6,571 bases of DNA from Candidatus Aenigmatarchaeota archaeon (GTDB taxonomy: Archaea > EX4484-52 > B79-G9). This document shows, one piece after another, positions 1-6,571 of the stretch (its first letter is position 1; every line of letters starts with the position of its first letter). The notes beneath the pieces were generated by a model. That model made no database searches, was not told where the DNA came from, and saw only the letters and a program-made list of their open reading frames with translations. Location: the NCBI GenBank assembly GCA_023142905.1, contig JAGLIP010000049.1, positions 1 to 6,571 on the forward strand. The letters are read 5' to 3'. A program made the position numbers and the translations under genes.

Positions 1-818
1 ATAATGACGGATGTCCATCCGGCAAGTGCCTGTGTTGTGAATAGCCTTATGTATATTGCGTACAAAAGATATAGAAAACTGAATGCAGAAATAATAAGAC
101 CGAACAATGTTGCCATTTGTAGCGGTGCTGTGGAGAATGATGTAATGCCATCAAAAGCAAGAGACATCATTTTTCTAAATGTGTATTTTGTTTTTCCTGC
201 GTGTCGCTTATTCGGTGTGTATTTAATGTATGTGCTTGAGAATCCAAGCCAATTTATCATTCCCCTGATAAAAAGGTTTGTTTCCTCAATGTCTTTGAAA
301 GCATCCACGACTTTTCTGTCCATCAGGCGAAAATCCGCAGTGCCGTTGGGTATTTTTGTGTTAGATATAAGATTTATTGTTCTGTAAAATCTCCCGGATG
401 TTGTTCTTTTGAATATAGTGTCTTCTTTGTTTTTTCCCCTTATTGTGTTTATTATATCAAAGCCGCTCTTCCATTCATTAATCATTTTAGGAATTAATTC
501 AGGTGGATGCTGTAGGTCTGCATCCATCATTATGACTGCATTGCCTTTTGCGTAGTGCAGACCGGCAATGATTGCTGCCTGATGCCCAAAGTTTTTTGAA
601 AAACTGATTGCTTTTAGTTTTTTGTTTTTATTGTGCAATTTGTTTAGAATTTCTTTTGTGCCATCCGTGCTTCCGTCATCTATAAAAACAAGCTCGTAAT
701 CCATTTGTAATTTGTTTATTTGTTCGATTATTCTGTTTTTTGTATGGATTATATTTTCTGCTTCGTTGTAGCATGGAATAATTATGCTAAGCGTTTTTTT
801 GTCTTTTATATTTAACAC
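1..818 (-). CDS. Polyprenyl-phosphate glycosyltransferase, GT2 (DPM1/GtrB-like), 3' end cut by window edge
   Basis: Family 2 glycosyltransferase of the dolichyl/undecaprenyl-phosphate sugar transferase group, which moves a sugar from a nucleotide donor to a membrane polyprenyl phosphate on the cytoplasmic face. The visible 272 residues contain, in order, the N-terminal SIIIPCYNEAENI (11-23), the nucleotide-binding IDDGSTDGT (46-54, D47/D48), FSKNFGHQAAIIAG (73-86), the metal-binding DAD of DADLQHP (D99, D101) and the NGTADFRLMDR segment (158-168) typical of this group. A hydrophobic helix (about 233-257) looks like the first of the usual two C-terminal membrane segments. The family is commonly 310-330 aa, so roughly 45 residues are probably missing. 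The start chosen is GTG at 818, which overlaps the stop of the upstream epimerase by 7 nt (GTGTTAA). The first in-frame ATG (codon 39) would remove the SIIIPCYNE strand. No clear Shine-Dalgarno is seen, so translational coupling is likely. The sugar transferred cannot be told. Confidence 0.9.
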   Translation of the reverse strand, partial: MLNIKDKKTLSIIIPCYNEAENIIHTKNRIIEQINKLQMDYELVFIDDGSTDGTKEILNKLHNKNKKLKAISFSKNFGHQAAIIAGLHYAKGNAVIMMDADLQHPPELIPKMINEWKSGFDIINTIRGKNKEDTIFKRTTSGRFYRTINLISNTKIPNGTADFRLMDRKVVDAFKDIEETNLFIRGMINWLGFSSTYIKYTPNKRHAGKTKYTFRKMMSLAFDGITSFSTAPLQMATLFGLIISAFSFLYLLYAIYIRLFTTQALAGWTSVI

Positions 819-1747
819 CTGTTGTTGTTTTTAAACCATTCAATGGTTTTTTCTATGCCTTTATTGAGGGTATATTCCGGGGCGAAATCTAAAACTTTTT
901 TGGCAAGGGAGATGTCTGCAAGAGAGAATTTTATATCTCCTTGTTTTTTATCTGCGTACAATGGTTTTATAGTTTTTCCCAAATTGCTGTTTATGTTGTT
1001 TACTAATTCATTCAATGTTGTGCCTTTTCCGGTGGCAATGTTAATTGATTTGCCTGGTGCTTTTGGAGCAGTTGTTGATTTTATAATGGCGGTTACAACA
1101 TCTTGAACATAGATAAAATCCCTGCTTTGTTCGCCGTCGCCGTATATGGTTGGTATTTTATCTTTCAGCATTGCGTTTATGAATTTTGGGATGACTGCCG
1201 AATATGCGCTATTGAGTTTTTGTCTTGGGCCGAATACATTAAAAAATCTGAGCGATACGGTTTCTAATCCATAAAGTTCATAGAATGATTTGCCGTAATA
1301 TTCTCCTGTGAGTTTGCTGATTGCGTAAGGTGTTAAAGGATTGATGGGTATAGTTTCTTTTATCGGAAGTTGTGTTGTGTTTCCGTAAATAGATGCGGAT
1401 GATGCAAATACAACTCTTTTTGCATTTGCATCTCTTGCTTCTGAAAGGACATTTAGGGTGCCTGTGATGTTTATTTCATTTGATTTTTTTGGATCCTTAA
1501 TGGTTTGTTCAATAGAAGATATGGCTGCAAGATGTATGATGTAATCTGAGTCTTTGAATGCGTTTTTTAAAATATTTATGTCTGTTATATCGCCTTTGAT
1601 GAATTCTATATCGTCTATGTTTTTGAGTTTTCCTGTTGAGAGATTGTCGATAACAGTTACCTGATTGTTTTTCATTAATTCAATTACTGTGTTTGAGCCT
1701 ATGAAACCTGCGCCGCCAGTTACAACAATTTTCTTATTTTTTATCAA
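812..1747 (-). CDS. NAD-dependent UDP-sugar 4-epimerase (extended SDR, GalE/WbpP-like)
   Basis: A 311-aa extended short-chain dehydrogenase/reductase that probably inverts C4 of a UDP-hexose (UDP-Glc/UDP-Gal or the N-acetyl forms) in the cytoplasm. Seen: the Rossmann motif GGAGFIGSN (11-19), an acidic residue D34 after the second strand that favours NAD(H), HLAAISS (73-79), the catalytic region FASSASIYG (115-123) with YAISK (Y142, K146), [10 protein letters not shown] (168-177) and [15 protein letters not shown] (204-218). The FNVFGPRQ wording resembles WbpP/Gne-type epimerases rather than classic E. coli GalE, but the substrate stays open; a UDP-uronate epimerase or a dehydratase relative is possible. 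The start is TTG at 1747, supported by AAAGG 8 nt upstream, inside the end of fcl. The gene overlaps fcl by 14 nt and the next glycosyltransferase by 7 nt, so the three are surely cotranscribed and probably translationally coupled. Confidence 0.92.
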   Translation of the reverse strand: MIKNKKIVVTGGAGFIGSNTVIELMKNNQVTVIDNLSTGKLKNIDDIEFIKGDITDINILKNAFKDSDYIIHLAAISSIEQTIKDPKKSNEINITGTLNVLSEARDANAKRVVFASSASIYGNTTQLPIKETIPINPLTPYAISKLTGEYYGKSFYELYGLETVSLRFFNVFGPRQKLNSAYSAVIPKFINAMLKDKIPTIYGDGEQSRDFIYVQDVVTAIIKSTTAPKAPGKSINIATGKGTTLNELVNNINSNLGKTIKPLYADKKQGDIKFSLADISLAKKVLDFAPEYTLNKGIEKTIEWFKNNNRC

Positions 1748-2675
1748 TAAAATCGCCTTTGTTGTAAACGCGTTTGATTCCGTCCTGTAAGCTTATTTTT
1801 GATTTCCAGCCCAACTGCGCGAGTTTGCTTACATCCAACAGTTTTCTTGGCGTTCCGTCGGGTTTTGTTGTGTCGTAGGTTATTGTGCCTTTAAAGCCGG
1901 TAATGTCTTTTATTAGTTCTACCAGTTCCTGTATTGTGCTGTCTTTTCCCGAACCTATGTTTACAAAATCGCCTATGTCTTTTGCATTGTAATTTTCTAT
2001 AATGAAAACAACTGCATCTGCTAAATCATCAACATGCAAAAATTCTCTTTTCGGGGTTCCTGTGCCCCAGACAATAACTTCTTTTTTGTTGTTGATTTTT
2101 GCTTCGTGGAATTTTCTGATAAGTGCGGCCATTACATGAGAGTTTTTAATGTCATAATTGTCATTGGGGCCGTAAAGGTTTGTGGGCATTACAGAAATAA
2201 AGTTTGTATTGTATTGCTCGTTGTAGTGCTTGCAGAGCCTAAGGCCTGCGATTTTTGCGATTGCGTATGCTTCGTTTGTTTTTTCTAATGGGCCTGTAAG
2301 CAAGTGTTCTTCTTTTATTGGCTGGGGCGCCATTTTTGGGTAAATGCAGGATGAGCCAAGGAAAAGCAGTTTTTTTACATTGTTTTTGTATGCGGCATGA
2401 ATTATGTTGGTTTCAATTATTAGATTGTCATATAAGAATTCTGCAGGATATGTGCTGTTTGCCAGGATGCCGCCCACTTTTGCTGCTGCCAAGAATACAT
2501 ATTCTGGTTTTTCTTTTTCGAAGAAGTTGTTTACTGCCTTTTGGTTTGTTAAGTCTAGTTCGCTGTGGGTGCGAGTTATTAGATTCGTAAATCCTTGGGA
2601 CTCTAGTTTTCGCATTATGGCTGAGCCTACCATGCCGCGATGTCCTGCTATGTAGATTTTTGATGTGGGTTTCAT
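1734..2675 (-). CDS. fcl: GDP-L-fucose synthase
   Basis: A bifunctional 3,5-epimerase/4-reductase that turns GDP-4-keto-6-deoxy-D-mannose into GDP-L-fucose with NADPH; cytoplasmic, last step of the de novo GDP-fucose pathway after Gmd. The 313-aa length is normal. Seen: the cofactor loop [10 protein letters not shown] (11-20), AAAKVGGI (63-70), FLGSSCIYP (105-113), YAIAK (Y137, K141), PTNLYGPND (164-172) and [12 protein letters not shown] (179-190). S108, C110, Y137, K141 and H180 line up, offset by one or less, with S107, C109, Y136, K140 and H179 of the E. coli enzyme, so all catalytic residues are kept. The ATG at 2675 is the only sensible start: an in-frame TGA lies three codons upstream. 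No Shine-Dalgarno precedes it. The gene heads unit 2, after a terminator and an intergenic region. No gmd is in the window. A related GDP-keto-sugar product is less likely given the complete active site. Confidence 0.96.
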   Translation of the reverse strand: MKPTSKIYIAGHRGMVGSAIMRKLESQGFTNLITRTHSELDLTNQKAVNNFFEKEKPEYVFLAAAKVGGILANSTYPAEFLYDNLIIETNIIHAAYKNNVKKLLFLGSSCIYPKMAPQPIKEEHLLTGPLEKTNEAYAIAKIAGLRLCKHYNEQYNTNFISVMPTNLYGPNDNYDIKNSHVMAALIRKFHEAKINNKKEVIVWGTGTPKREFLHVDDLADAVVFIIENYNAKDIGDFVNIGSGKDSTIQELVELIKDITGFKGTITYDTTKPDGTPRKLLDVSKLAQLGWKSKISLQDGIKRVYNKGDFIDKK

Positions 2676-2825
2676 GATAAATCAATAGATATACAAACAT
2701 AGTTGCAATATTACAAATAAAAAGATTATTTGTGTGTGTTGTTAGTACCTATGTAATTATATTTGATAATACTTACGATCCTTGAGTTTATTCGGGCTTT
2801 GTGGATTTGTTATTGAAATATCGGG
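2676..2825 (-). promoter_or_regulatory. Intergenic region with putative promoter(s) for the fcl unit
   Basis: This is the only sizeable non-coding gap in the window and lies just after the terminator, so a promoter for fcl, the epimerase and the GT2 gene is expected here. Two candidates are seen on the minus strand. One is a TTGTAA (2711-2716) and TATATC (2688-2693) pair with a 17-bp spacer, which would start RNA about 5-6 nt before the fcl ATG. The other is a perfect TATAAT (2756-2761) without a good -35 box, giving a leader of about 75 nt. In AT-rich DNA such matches arise by chance, and if the host is an archaeon these boxes would not apply. I see no riboswitch and no ops/JUMPstart element. 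Confidence 0.35.
2713..2733. repeat. Perfect 8-bp inverted repeat upstream of fcl
   Basis: On the plus strand ACAAATAA (2713-2720) and TTATTTGT (2726-2733) are perfect inverted copies around a 5-nt centre. No T run follows on either strand, so it is not a typical terminator. It overlaps the candidate -35 box at 2711-2716, a position where a repressor site could act, or it may form a hairpin in a leader RNA that starts at the upstream TATAAT. Its AT-rich make-up means chance cannot be excluded. Confidence 0.4.
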
Positions 2826-2850
2826 AAAAATAACTCAAAAAATTTGAGTT
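2826..2850 (-). terminator. Rho-independent terminator after the GT4 gene
   Basis: Read on the minus strand, a perfect 8-bp stem AACTCAAA / TTTGAGTT (2850-2843 and 2839-2832) with a 3-nt loop is followed by A and then TTTTT. It begins 2 nt after the GT4 stop codon. The stem has only two G-C pairs, so termination may be partial. On the plus strand the same hairpin is followed by TTTTATTTTTTT, so it could work in both directions, although no plus-strand gene is present to use it. It separates unit 1 from the fcl unit. Confidence 0.65.
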
Positions 2851-2852
2851 TT

Positions 2853-3959
2853 TTATTTTTTTATTACTTCGAGCCATGCTTTTTCCCAGTTAGTTAGGTT
2901 GAATGTTTTTGTTGTGATGATATATTGTTTTTTTGATTCGCCATTCCAGTTATTTAAAACTTTTTCTAATCCATTGAAAATTTCTTTTGGTGTTGTGTCC
3001 ACCTTGTATGTTGGCAAATCTGATAATCCTCCAACACGCGTTGAAACAACAGGCGTTTTACAAGCCATAGATTCTAAGGCACTTAAACATGTGCCTTCAA
3101 ATGCAATTGTTGGTATGATGGTTATTTTTGATTTATTGTATATATCAACCAAATCCTTATTTGGAATATTGCCTGTAAACTGAACTTTATTTTCCAGCGA
3201 ATAGTGGTGTACAAGATTCATGCAATCTTTGTAATATTTTCCATGTAATGGCCCCCCCACGATTTTAAGTATAAACTCGTTATGTTTTTGTGAAAATAAA
3301 TTAAATGCTTCTATGGCTAAATGTATGCCTCTTGATTTTCTGATATTTCTCGGTACTAAAATGACATTTTTTCGTTTTTCGTTTTTAAAATAAAATTTAT
3401 TTGTATCAATGCAGTTTGGGATAAACCACACATTTTTCTTTATTTCTTCGAAAAATTGTGTTCCTTCTTTAATATTAAAATCTAACGCTCGTAGAAAACA
3501 AGTATCGTTGGATACTATTTTTGTGTTTTTGTGTTTTGCTAACATTGCAGAGTATTTTTTATGTTTGTCAAGATTTAGATTGGGTGGTTCGCTCCAATCA
3601 AGACCGTGAGATACCACAATTACATTCTTGTGCCAAGCAATTGCGGAATAATGAAAAGGATAATGTGATATAAGAACATTTTGTTTTTTTAAAAACTTTT
3701 TTTTAAACCACAACATTGAGTTAAACCAAAACCAATCCTGTCCGATAAGAAATGGGATTCCTTTAATTAATGGTTCTGGTAATCGTATACTGGGTACATA
3801 ATGGACAAAGTGTGGTTTATTCTTGTTTCTTAAGCTAGTTGGTTGGATAACACTTACATCTATCTTGTTTTTCTCGAAAATTTTGTTTAGATTGTCGATG
3901 TATGTTTCCTGTCCACCATAAATTGGGAAAAAATGCATTGTTATATGTGCTAATTTCAT
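2853..3959 (-). CDS. Glycosyltransferase, GT-B fold, GT4 family-like
   Basis: A 368-aa retaining glycosyltransferase of the two-Rossmann-domain GT-B type, probably cytoplasmic and adding one sugar to a polysaccharide repeat unit. The N-terminal acceptor domain starts with MKLAHITMHFFPIYGGQETY; the glycine loop GGQE is at 15-18. A mid-domain SHGLDW (117-122) and the inter-domain segment FIPNCIDTNKF (179-189) follow. The C-terminal donor domain has VPRNIRKSRG (202-211), KIVGGPLHG (232-240), the VQFTGNIPNKDLVDIY stretch (259-274) and the EX7E signature with E288 and E296, followed by PVVSTRVGG (303-311). Donor and acceptor cannot be predicted. The ATG at 3959 follows AGGTAG about 9 nt upstream, with 16 nt between it and the wecB stop. 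It is last in its unit; a hairpin terminator begins 2 nt after the stop. An unusual run of seven G (3252-3258) codes for V234-G235-G236. Confidence 0.93.
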   Translation of the reverse strand: MKLAHITMHFFPIYGGQETYIDNLNKIFEKNKIDVSVIQPTSLRNKNKPHFVHYVPSIRLPEPLIKGIPFLIGQDWFWFNSMLWFKKKFLKKQNVLISHYPFHYSAIAWHKNVIVVSHGLDWSEPPNLNLDKHKKYSAMLAKHKNTKIVSNDTCFLRALDFNIKEGTQFFEEIKKNVWFIPNCIDTNKFYFKNEKRKNVILVPRNIRKSRGIHLAIEAFNLFSQKHNEFILKIVGGPLHGKYYKDCMNLVHHYSLENKVQFTGNIPNKDLVDIYNKSKITIIPTIAFEGTCLSALESMACKTPVVSTRVGGLSDLPTYKVDTTPKEIFNGLEKVLNNWNGESKKQYIITTKTFNLTNWEKAWLEVIKK

Positions 3960-3975
3960 TTAGTTCTACCTATTT

Positions 3976-5091
3976 TTAAATATGCTCAAGTAGTTTAACA
4001 ATTCTTTTTGAGGTTTTTCCATCGCCGTAAGGATTAGTGCATTTTGACATTCTTTTGTATTCTTCATTGTTTGTCAATAGTATTGATGTTTCCTTTATGA
4101 TTTTTTCTTTTTCTGTTCCTACGAGTTTTGCGGTGCCTGCATTTATTCCTTCTATTCTTTCAGTTACCTCACGCATAACAAGTACTGGTTTTCCAAGAGA
4201 TGGGGCTTCTTCTTGTATACCTCCAGAATCTGTTAAAATAAGATAACATTTATTCATCAACCATATGAAATACGGGTAATCAAGCGGTTCTATCAAATGG
4301 ACATTGCTTTTATCTTTAAGTATTCGCATAACTGGTTCTCGAACATTAGGATTGAGATGTACAGGATATACTATTTCTATATTTTTATGCTTGTTTGCAA
4401 GTTCTTGTAATGAACAACAAATATTTTCAAAAGGGGCACCAAAACTTTCGCGTCTGTGTCCAGTTACTAAAATAATTTTTTTAGAAAAATCGATGAATTT
4501 AAAATAATCTATATATTCTCGCTCTTTTTTTTCTTTAAGATTGTTAAGTCCTAATAGTAATGCGTCAACAACGGTATTGCCTACCACAAATATATTCTTT
4601 TTTATTCCTTCATTTAATAGATTCTTTTCTGCATTTTTAGTGGGGGCGAAATGATAGTCTGATAAGTGTCCGGCCAATATTCTGTTTATTTCTTCCGGAA
4701 ACGGGGAATATTTGTTTTTACTTCGTAGACCCGCTTCTATATGGGCAACTTTTAATTTTTTATAATATCCCGATAAAGCTCCAATGAATGTGGTGGTGGT
4801 GTCTCCTTGTACAAATATTATGTCTGGTATAACTTCATCGAGTGTTTTATGGATTTTATCAAGTATGTTTGTGGTGATATCAAATAATGTTTGATTTTTT
4901 TTCATTATATTGAAGTCATAATTTGGTTTTATGTCAAAAAAATTTAGTACTTGATCAAGAAGTTGTCTGTGTTGAGCTGTAACACAAATAGTTACTTCAA
5001 ATTTGTCGGGGTATTTTTGAAATTCCTTTATTAGTGGTGCCATTTTAATTGCTTCTGGTCTCGTTCCGAAGACGAAGAGTATTTTTTTCAT
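3976..5091 (-). CDS. wecB: UDP-N-acetylglucosamine 2-epimerase (non-hydrolysing)
   Basis: Interconverts UDP-GlcNAc and UDP-ManNAc in the cytoplasm, giving the precursor for ManNAc or, after oxidation by WecC, ManNAcA residues in surface glycans. At 371 aa it has the normal family length. Seen in order: FGTRPEAIKMAPLI (8-21), VTAQHRQLLDQ (37-47), VQGDTTT (94-100), HIEAGLRS (117-124), PFPEEINR (130-137), VTGHRRESFG (209-218), YPVHLNPNVREPV (242-254) and LTDSGGIQEEAPSLGKPVL (286-304). D97, E119 and H212 match the catalytic D95, E117 and H213 of the E. coli enzyme. The hydrolysing NeuC-type relatives are less likely given this motif set and the length. The ATG at 5091 overlaps the methyltransferase stop as ATGA and has AAGGA about 10 nt upstream, so coupled translation is expected. 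No wecC-like dehydrogenase is in the window. Confidence 0.96.
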   Translation of the reverse strand: MKKILFVFGTRPEAIKMAPLIKEFQKYPDKFEVTICVTAQHRQLLDQVLNFFDIKPNYDFNIMKKNQTLFDITTNILDKIHKTLDEVIPDIIFVQGDTTTTFIGALSGYYKKLKVAHIEAGLRSKNKYSPFPEEINRILAGHLSDYHFAPTKNAEKNLLNEGIKKNIFVVGNTVVDALLLGLNNLKEKKEREYIDYFKFIDFSKKIILVTGHRRESFGAPFENICCSLQELANKHKNIEIVYPVHLNPNVREPVMRILKDKSNVHLIEPLDYPYFIWLMNKCYLILTDSGGIQEEAPSLGKPVLVMREVTERIEGINAGTAKLVGTEKEKIIKETSILLTNNEEYKRMSKCTNPYGDGKTSKRIVKLLEHI

Positions 5092-5930
5092 ATAATTTTT
5101 TTCCTTGCAACAAGGTTACAAAATGTTAAATTTATTGATTTAGGGATTTTTTGTTTAAAAATGCGGGTCATTATAATTCTTTTTAGTTTGAATGTTGGCC
5201 AAGGCAATAAGTTGTTATTTTTGTATTTTTGTACATATTTTGTGGCGTATATGTTTTTTGTATCTAATTCTTCGCTTAATTTAGTGGACGAATATTTTAA
5301 ATCAAAATATTTTTTGATATCCTTGAGTAATATACGAGCCGTTTTTTCTGGAATACCTAAGTCGTTATTATCTAACGCTATATCGAATGTAATTATAATT
5401 ATGCCTTGCGGTTTTAATAATCGATGAAATTCTTTCAATATTGTGTGGTAATCTTCTGTATGTTCTAAAACGGATATACAGTATATTGCGTCAAAGGTAT
5501 TGTTCTGTAATGGAATATCTTGTAGTGTTGATTTTTTGAAAGTTACATTTGTTTTTTGTTTTTTGTTTATGTTTGTGAATATATCTGAATAATCATCTTG
5601 ATCAATGCAGGTTATAGTGTAGTTTTGATTTAAGAAAAATGGAAAAAAAGTAATTCCGCACCCAGCATCTAAAATTTTTGAATTGGCAGGTATGTTTTGT
5701 TTAATGGTTTCTAGACAAAAAGGATATTCGTAAATGCGACTCCATTGATTAAATGAATCGCGTATCCAACGATATTTTTTAAGATTGTTTTTGTTGTTTA
5801 ATAAATATTTTTTTGAATATTCTTTCATTATGCTAAATGATTTTAAGTTCTCTGTAACTTCTATATCTTTGATTGACGGTATTCCTGTTTTGAGTTTTGA
5901 ACTTATATCTTGTGTTTTTTCATTCAACAT
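5088..5930 (-). CDS. Class I SAM-dependent methyltransferase
   Basis: A Rossmann-fold S-adenosylmethionine methyltransferase, 280 aa from the ATG at 5930. The cofactor domain starts at about residue 86 with motif I ILDAGCG (86-92), followed by an acidic residue D110 for the ribose (TCIDQDD), the FDAIYCISVLEHTED segment (146-160) and EFHRLLKPQGIIIITFD (167-183). The roughly 85-residue N-terminal part is lysine/asparagine-rich and holds WSRIYEYPF (63-71), a type of lead-in often seen before the SAM domain in polysaccharide-cluster methyltransferases. The target is unknown; O- or N-methylation of a sugar in the glycan or its precursor is inferred from the neighbours only. The start is uncertain: GTG at 5939, directly after the upstream TAA, adds three residues, but the ATG at 5930 has a weak GTGG element a few bases upstream. 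It ends in an ATGA overlap with wecB. Confidence 0.9.
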   Translation of the reverse strand: MLNEKTQDISSKLKTGIPSIKDIEVTENLKSFSIMKEYSKKYLLNNKNNLKKYRWIRDSFNQWSRIYEYPFCLETIKQNIPANSKILDAGCGITFFPFFLNQNYTITCIDQDDYSDIFTNINKKQKTNVTFKKSTLQDIPLQNNTFDAIYCISVLEHTEDYHTILKEFHRLLKPQGIIIITFDIALDNNDLGIPEKTARILLKDIKKYFDLKYSSTKLSEELDTKNIYATKYVQKYKNNNLLPWPTFKLKRIIMTRIFKQKIPKSINLTFCNLVARKKII

Positions 5931-5939
5931 TTTAACCAC

Positions 5940-6571
5940 TTATTTTAATTTTAATCGTTTTAATATCGGAATTATAATGAAGTTTTTGTTTGTAAATTCA
6001 TCCGCTCTTATATTTTTTATGATGTGTGGTGGATGATTTAATGGAAACTCTTTTTTTTGAATATCTCTGTTTGCACGGTTATCTGAAATATTTTTCGTAT
6101 TTACCGCATCTTTTCCAAATCCAATATTTGCTACTAGATTAACATTCGGCAGTATGGTCAGTTGGTTTTGTATCCAGCAAGCAAATGTCCATTGGTAGTC
6201 CCAAGTGTCTATTTCGCCGTTGTATGTTTTTTCAAATATATTTTTCCAGTATTTGATAGATTTGTTATTATTAAGTATATCTTTCAATCCATCGTCATCA
6301 CGAATTTCGGGCCAAAGTTTCATTTCAACATCGAAATTTTTCCATGCTCTTCGCCAGGATGCCCAACCCCATATATGGTTGTATTGTGAAAAATAATAAC
6401 TATATTCTGTTCGTTTTTTTCCGAATTGGAAATTATTGCCGCTTATCATTGCAATGCGGTCATCATATCGGTATTTTTCAAGCAATTCCTCACAAAACCT
6501 GAAAAATGTATGGTCTGGCAGGCAGTCATCTTCTAGGATTATTCCTTCTTCCTCGTTTTCGAAGAACCAAT
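5940..6571 (-). CDS. Glycosyltransferase, GT-A-like (HlpA-like sugar transferase), 5' part missing
   Basis: The C-terminal 209 residues of a larger protein; the reading frame stays open to the right edge, so the true start lies outside. The visible part begins WFFENEEEGIILEDDCLPD, in which EDD (visible residues 13-15) after a hydrophobic strand is the metal/nucleotide site expected of a GT-A transferase. It is followed by a MISGNNF segment, then HIWGWASWRRAWK and, further on, DTWDYQWTFACW. This EDD / WGWASWRRAW / D-x-QW arrangement is, from memory, that of bacterial proteins labelled glycosyltransferase family 2 or HlpA-like nucleotide-diphospho-sugar transferase in polysaccharide clusters. 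A TTG at 6485 is in frame but would remove the EDD motif, so it is not the start. The stop TAA touches the GTG that could start the methyltransferase, so they are in one operon. The transferred sugar is unknown. Confidence 0.82.
   Translation of the reverse strand, partial: WFFENEEEGIILEDDCLPDHTFFRFCEELLEKYRYDDRIAMISGNNFQFGKKRTEYSYYFSQYNHIWGWASWRRAWKNFDVEMKLWPEIRDDDGLKDILNNNKSIKYWKNIFEKTYNGEIDTWDYQWTFACWIQNQLTILPNVNLVANIGFGKDAVNTKNISDNRANRDIQKKEFPLNHPPHIIKNIRADEFTNKNFIIIPILKRLKLK

Noticed and set aside
4..387. Open frame of 127 codons on the plus strand
   Set aside because: It lies wholly antisense to the well-supported GT2 gene, whose motifs are unmistakable in the minus frame; the plus-strand product shows no recognisable domain.
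2034..2655. Three plus-strand open frames of 83-90 codons
   Set aside because: They are antisense to fcl and have composition typical of reverse-frame reading of that gene; no ribosome binding site or domain supports them.
2428..2700. Minus-strand frame with an ATG at 2700 upstream of the fcl start
   Set aside because: It runs out of frame through the conserved start of fcl and gives a low-complexity basic peptide without motifs.
2731..2739. Short TG dinucleotide repeat in the intergenic region
   Set aside because: It has only about four and a half units, outside any coding frame; too short to suggest an active microsatellite.
3697..3704. A8 run in the GT4 coding strand forming a possible A AAA AAG slippery site
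   Set aside because: Lysine-rich AT-rich genes contain many such runs (also near 5082-5088, 6051-6058 and 6414-6420). No stimulatory structure or useful alternative frame was seen, so chance is the simpler explanation.
1..6571. Search for tRNA, rRNA, CRISPR arrays, insertion-sequence ends and attachment sites
   Set aside because: No cloverleaf, regularly spaced repeat, transposase frame or terminal inverted repeat was seen; nearly all bases are accounted for by the seven genes.

Overview
The window is a stretch of a surface-polysaccharide biosynthesis locus. All seven protein-coding genes lie on the minus strand, packed tightly and read from high to low coordinates. The DNA is AT-rich and the proteins are lysine- and asparagine-rich. 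Non-ATG starts (TTG, GTG), purine-rich ribosome binding sites and a simple hairpin-plus-T terminator suggest a low-GC prokaryote, probably a bacterium. The sequence alone does not fix the phylum, and I would not rule out an archaeon or an uncultivated lineage. There are no RNA genes, insertion sequences, CRISPR arrays or convincing plus-strand genes.

Layout in transcription order. Unit 1 (6571 down to 2853) has four genes: a 5'-truncated glycosyltransferase with a GT-A-like fold (beyond the edge to 5940), a class I SAM-dependent methyltransferase (5930 to 5088), a non-hydrolysing UDP-GlcNAc 2-epimerase WecB (5091 to 3976, sharing ATGA with the methyltransferase) and a GT-B glycosyltransferase of GT4 type (3959 to 2853). 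A hairpin terminator follows immediately. A 177-bp intergenic region (2676-2852) then carries promoter-like boxes and a perfect 8-bp inverted repeat. Unit 2 (2675 down past 1) has GDP-L-fucose synthase Fcl, an extended-SDR UDP-sugar 4-epimerase and a membrane-associated polyprenyl-phosphate-type family 2 glycosyltransferase that runs off the left edge. All three genes overlap or nearly overlap.

Together the genes make activated sugars (UDP-ManNAc from WecB, GDP-L-fucose from Fcl, a 4-epimerised UDP-sugar from the SDR enzyme), transfer sugars onto a growing glycan or a polyprenyl carrier (three glycosyltransferases) and probably methylate the glycan or a precursor. Partners expected but absent here are Gmd (GDP-mannose dehydratase), WecC or another user of UDP-ManNAc, a flippase and a polymerase; they may lie outside the window.

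I found no new system. The points most worth a second look are a G7 tract in the GT4 gene whose slippage would truncate it, a base-composition step between the two units, and an Fcl start that lacks a ribosome binding site and sits just downstream of a promoter-like pair.
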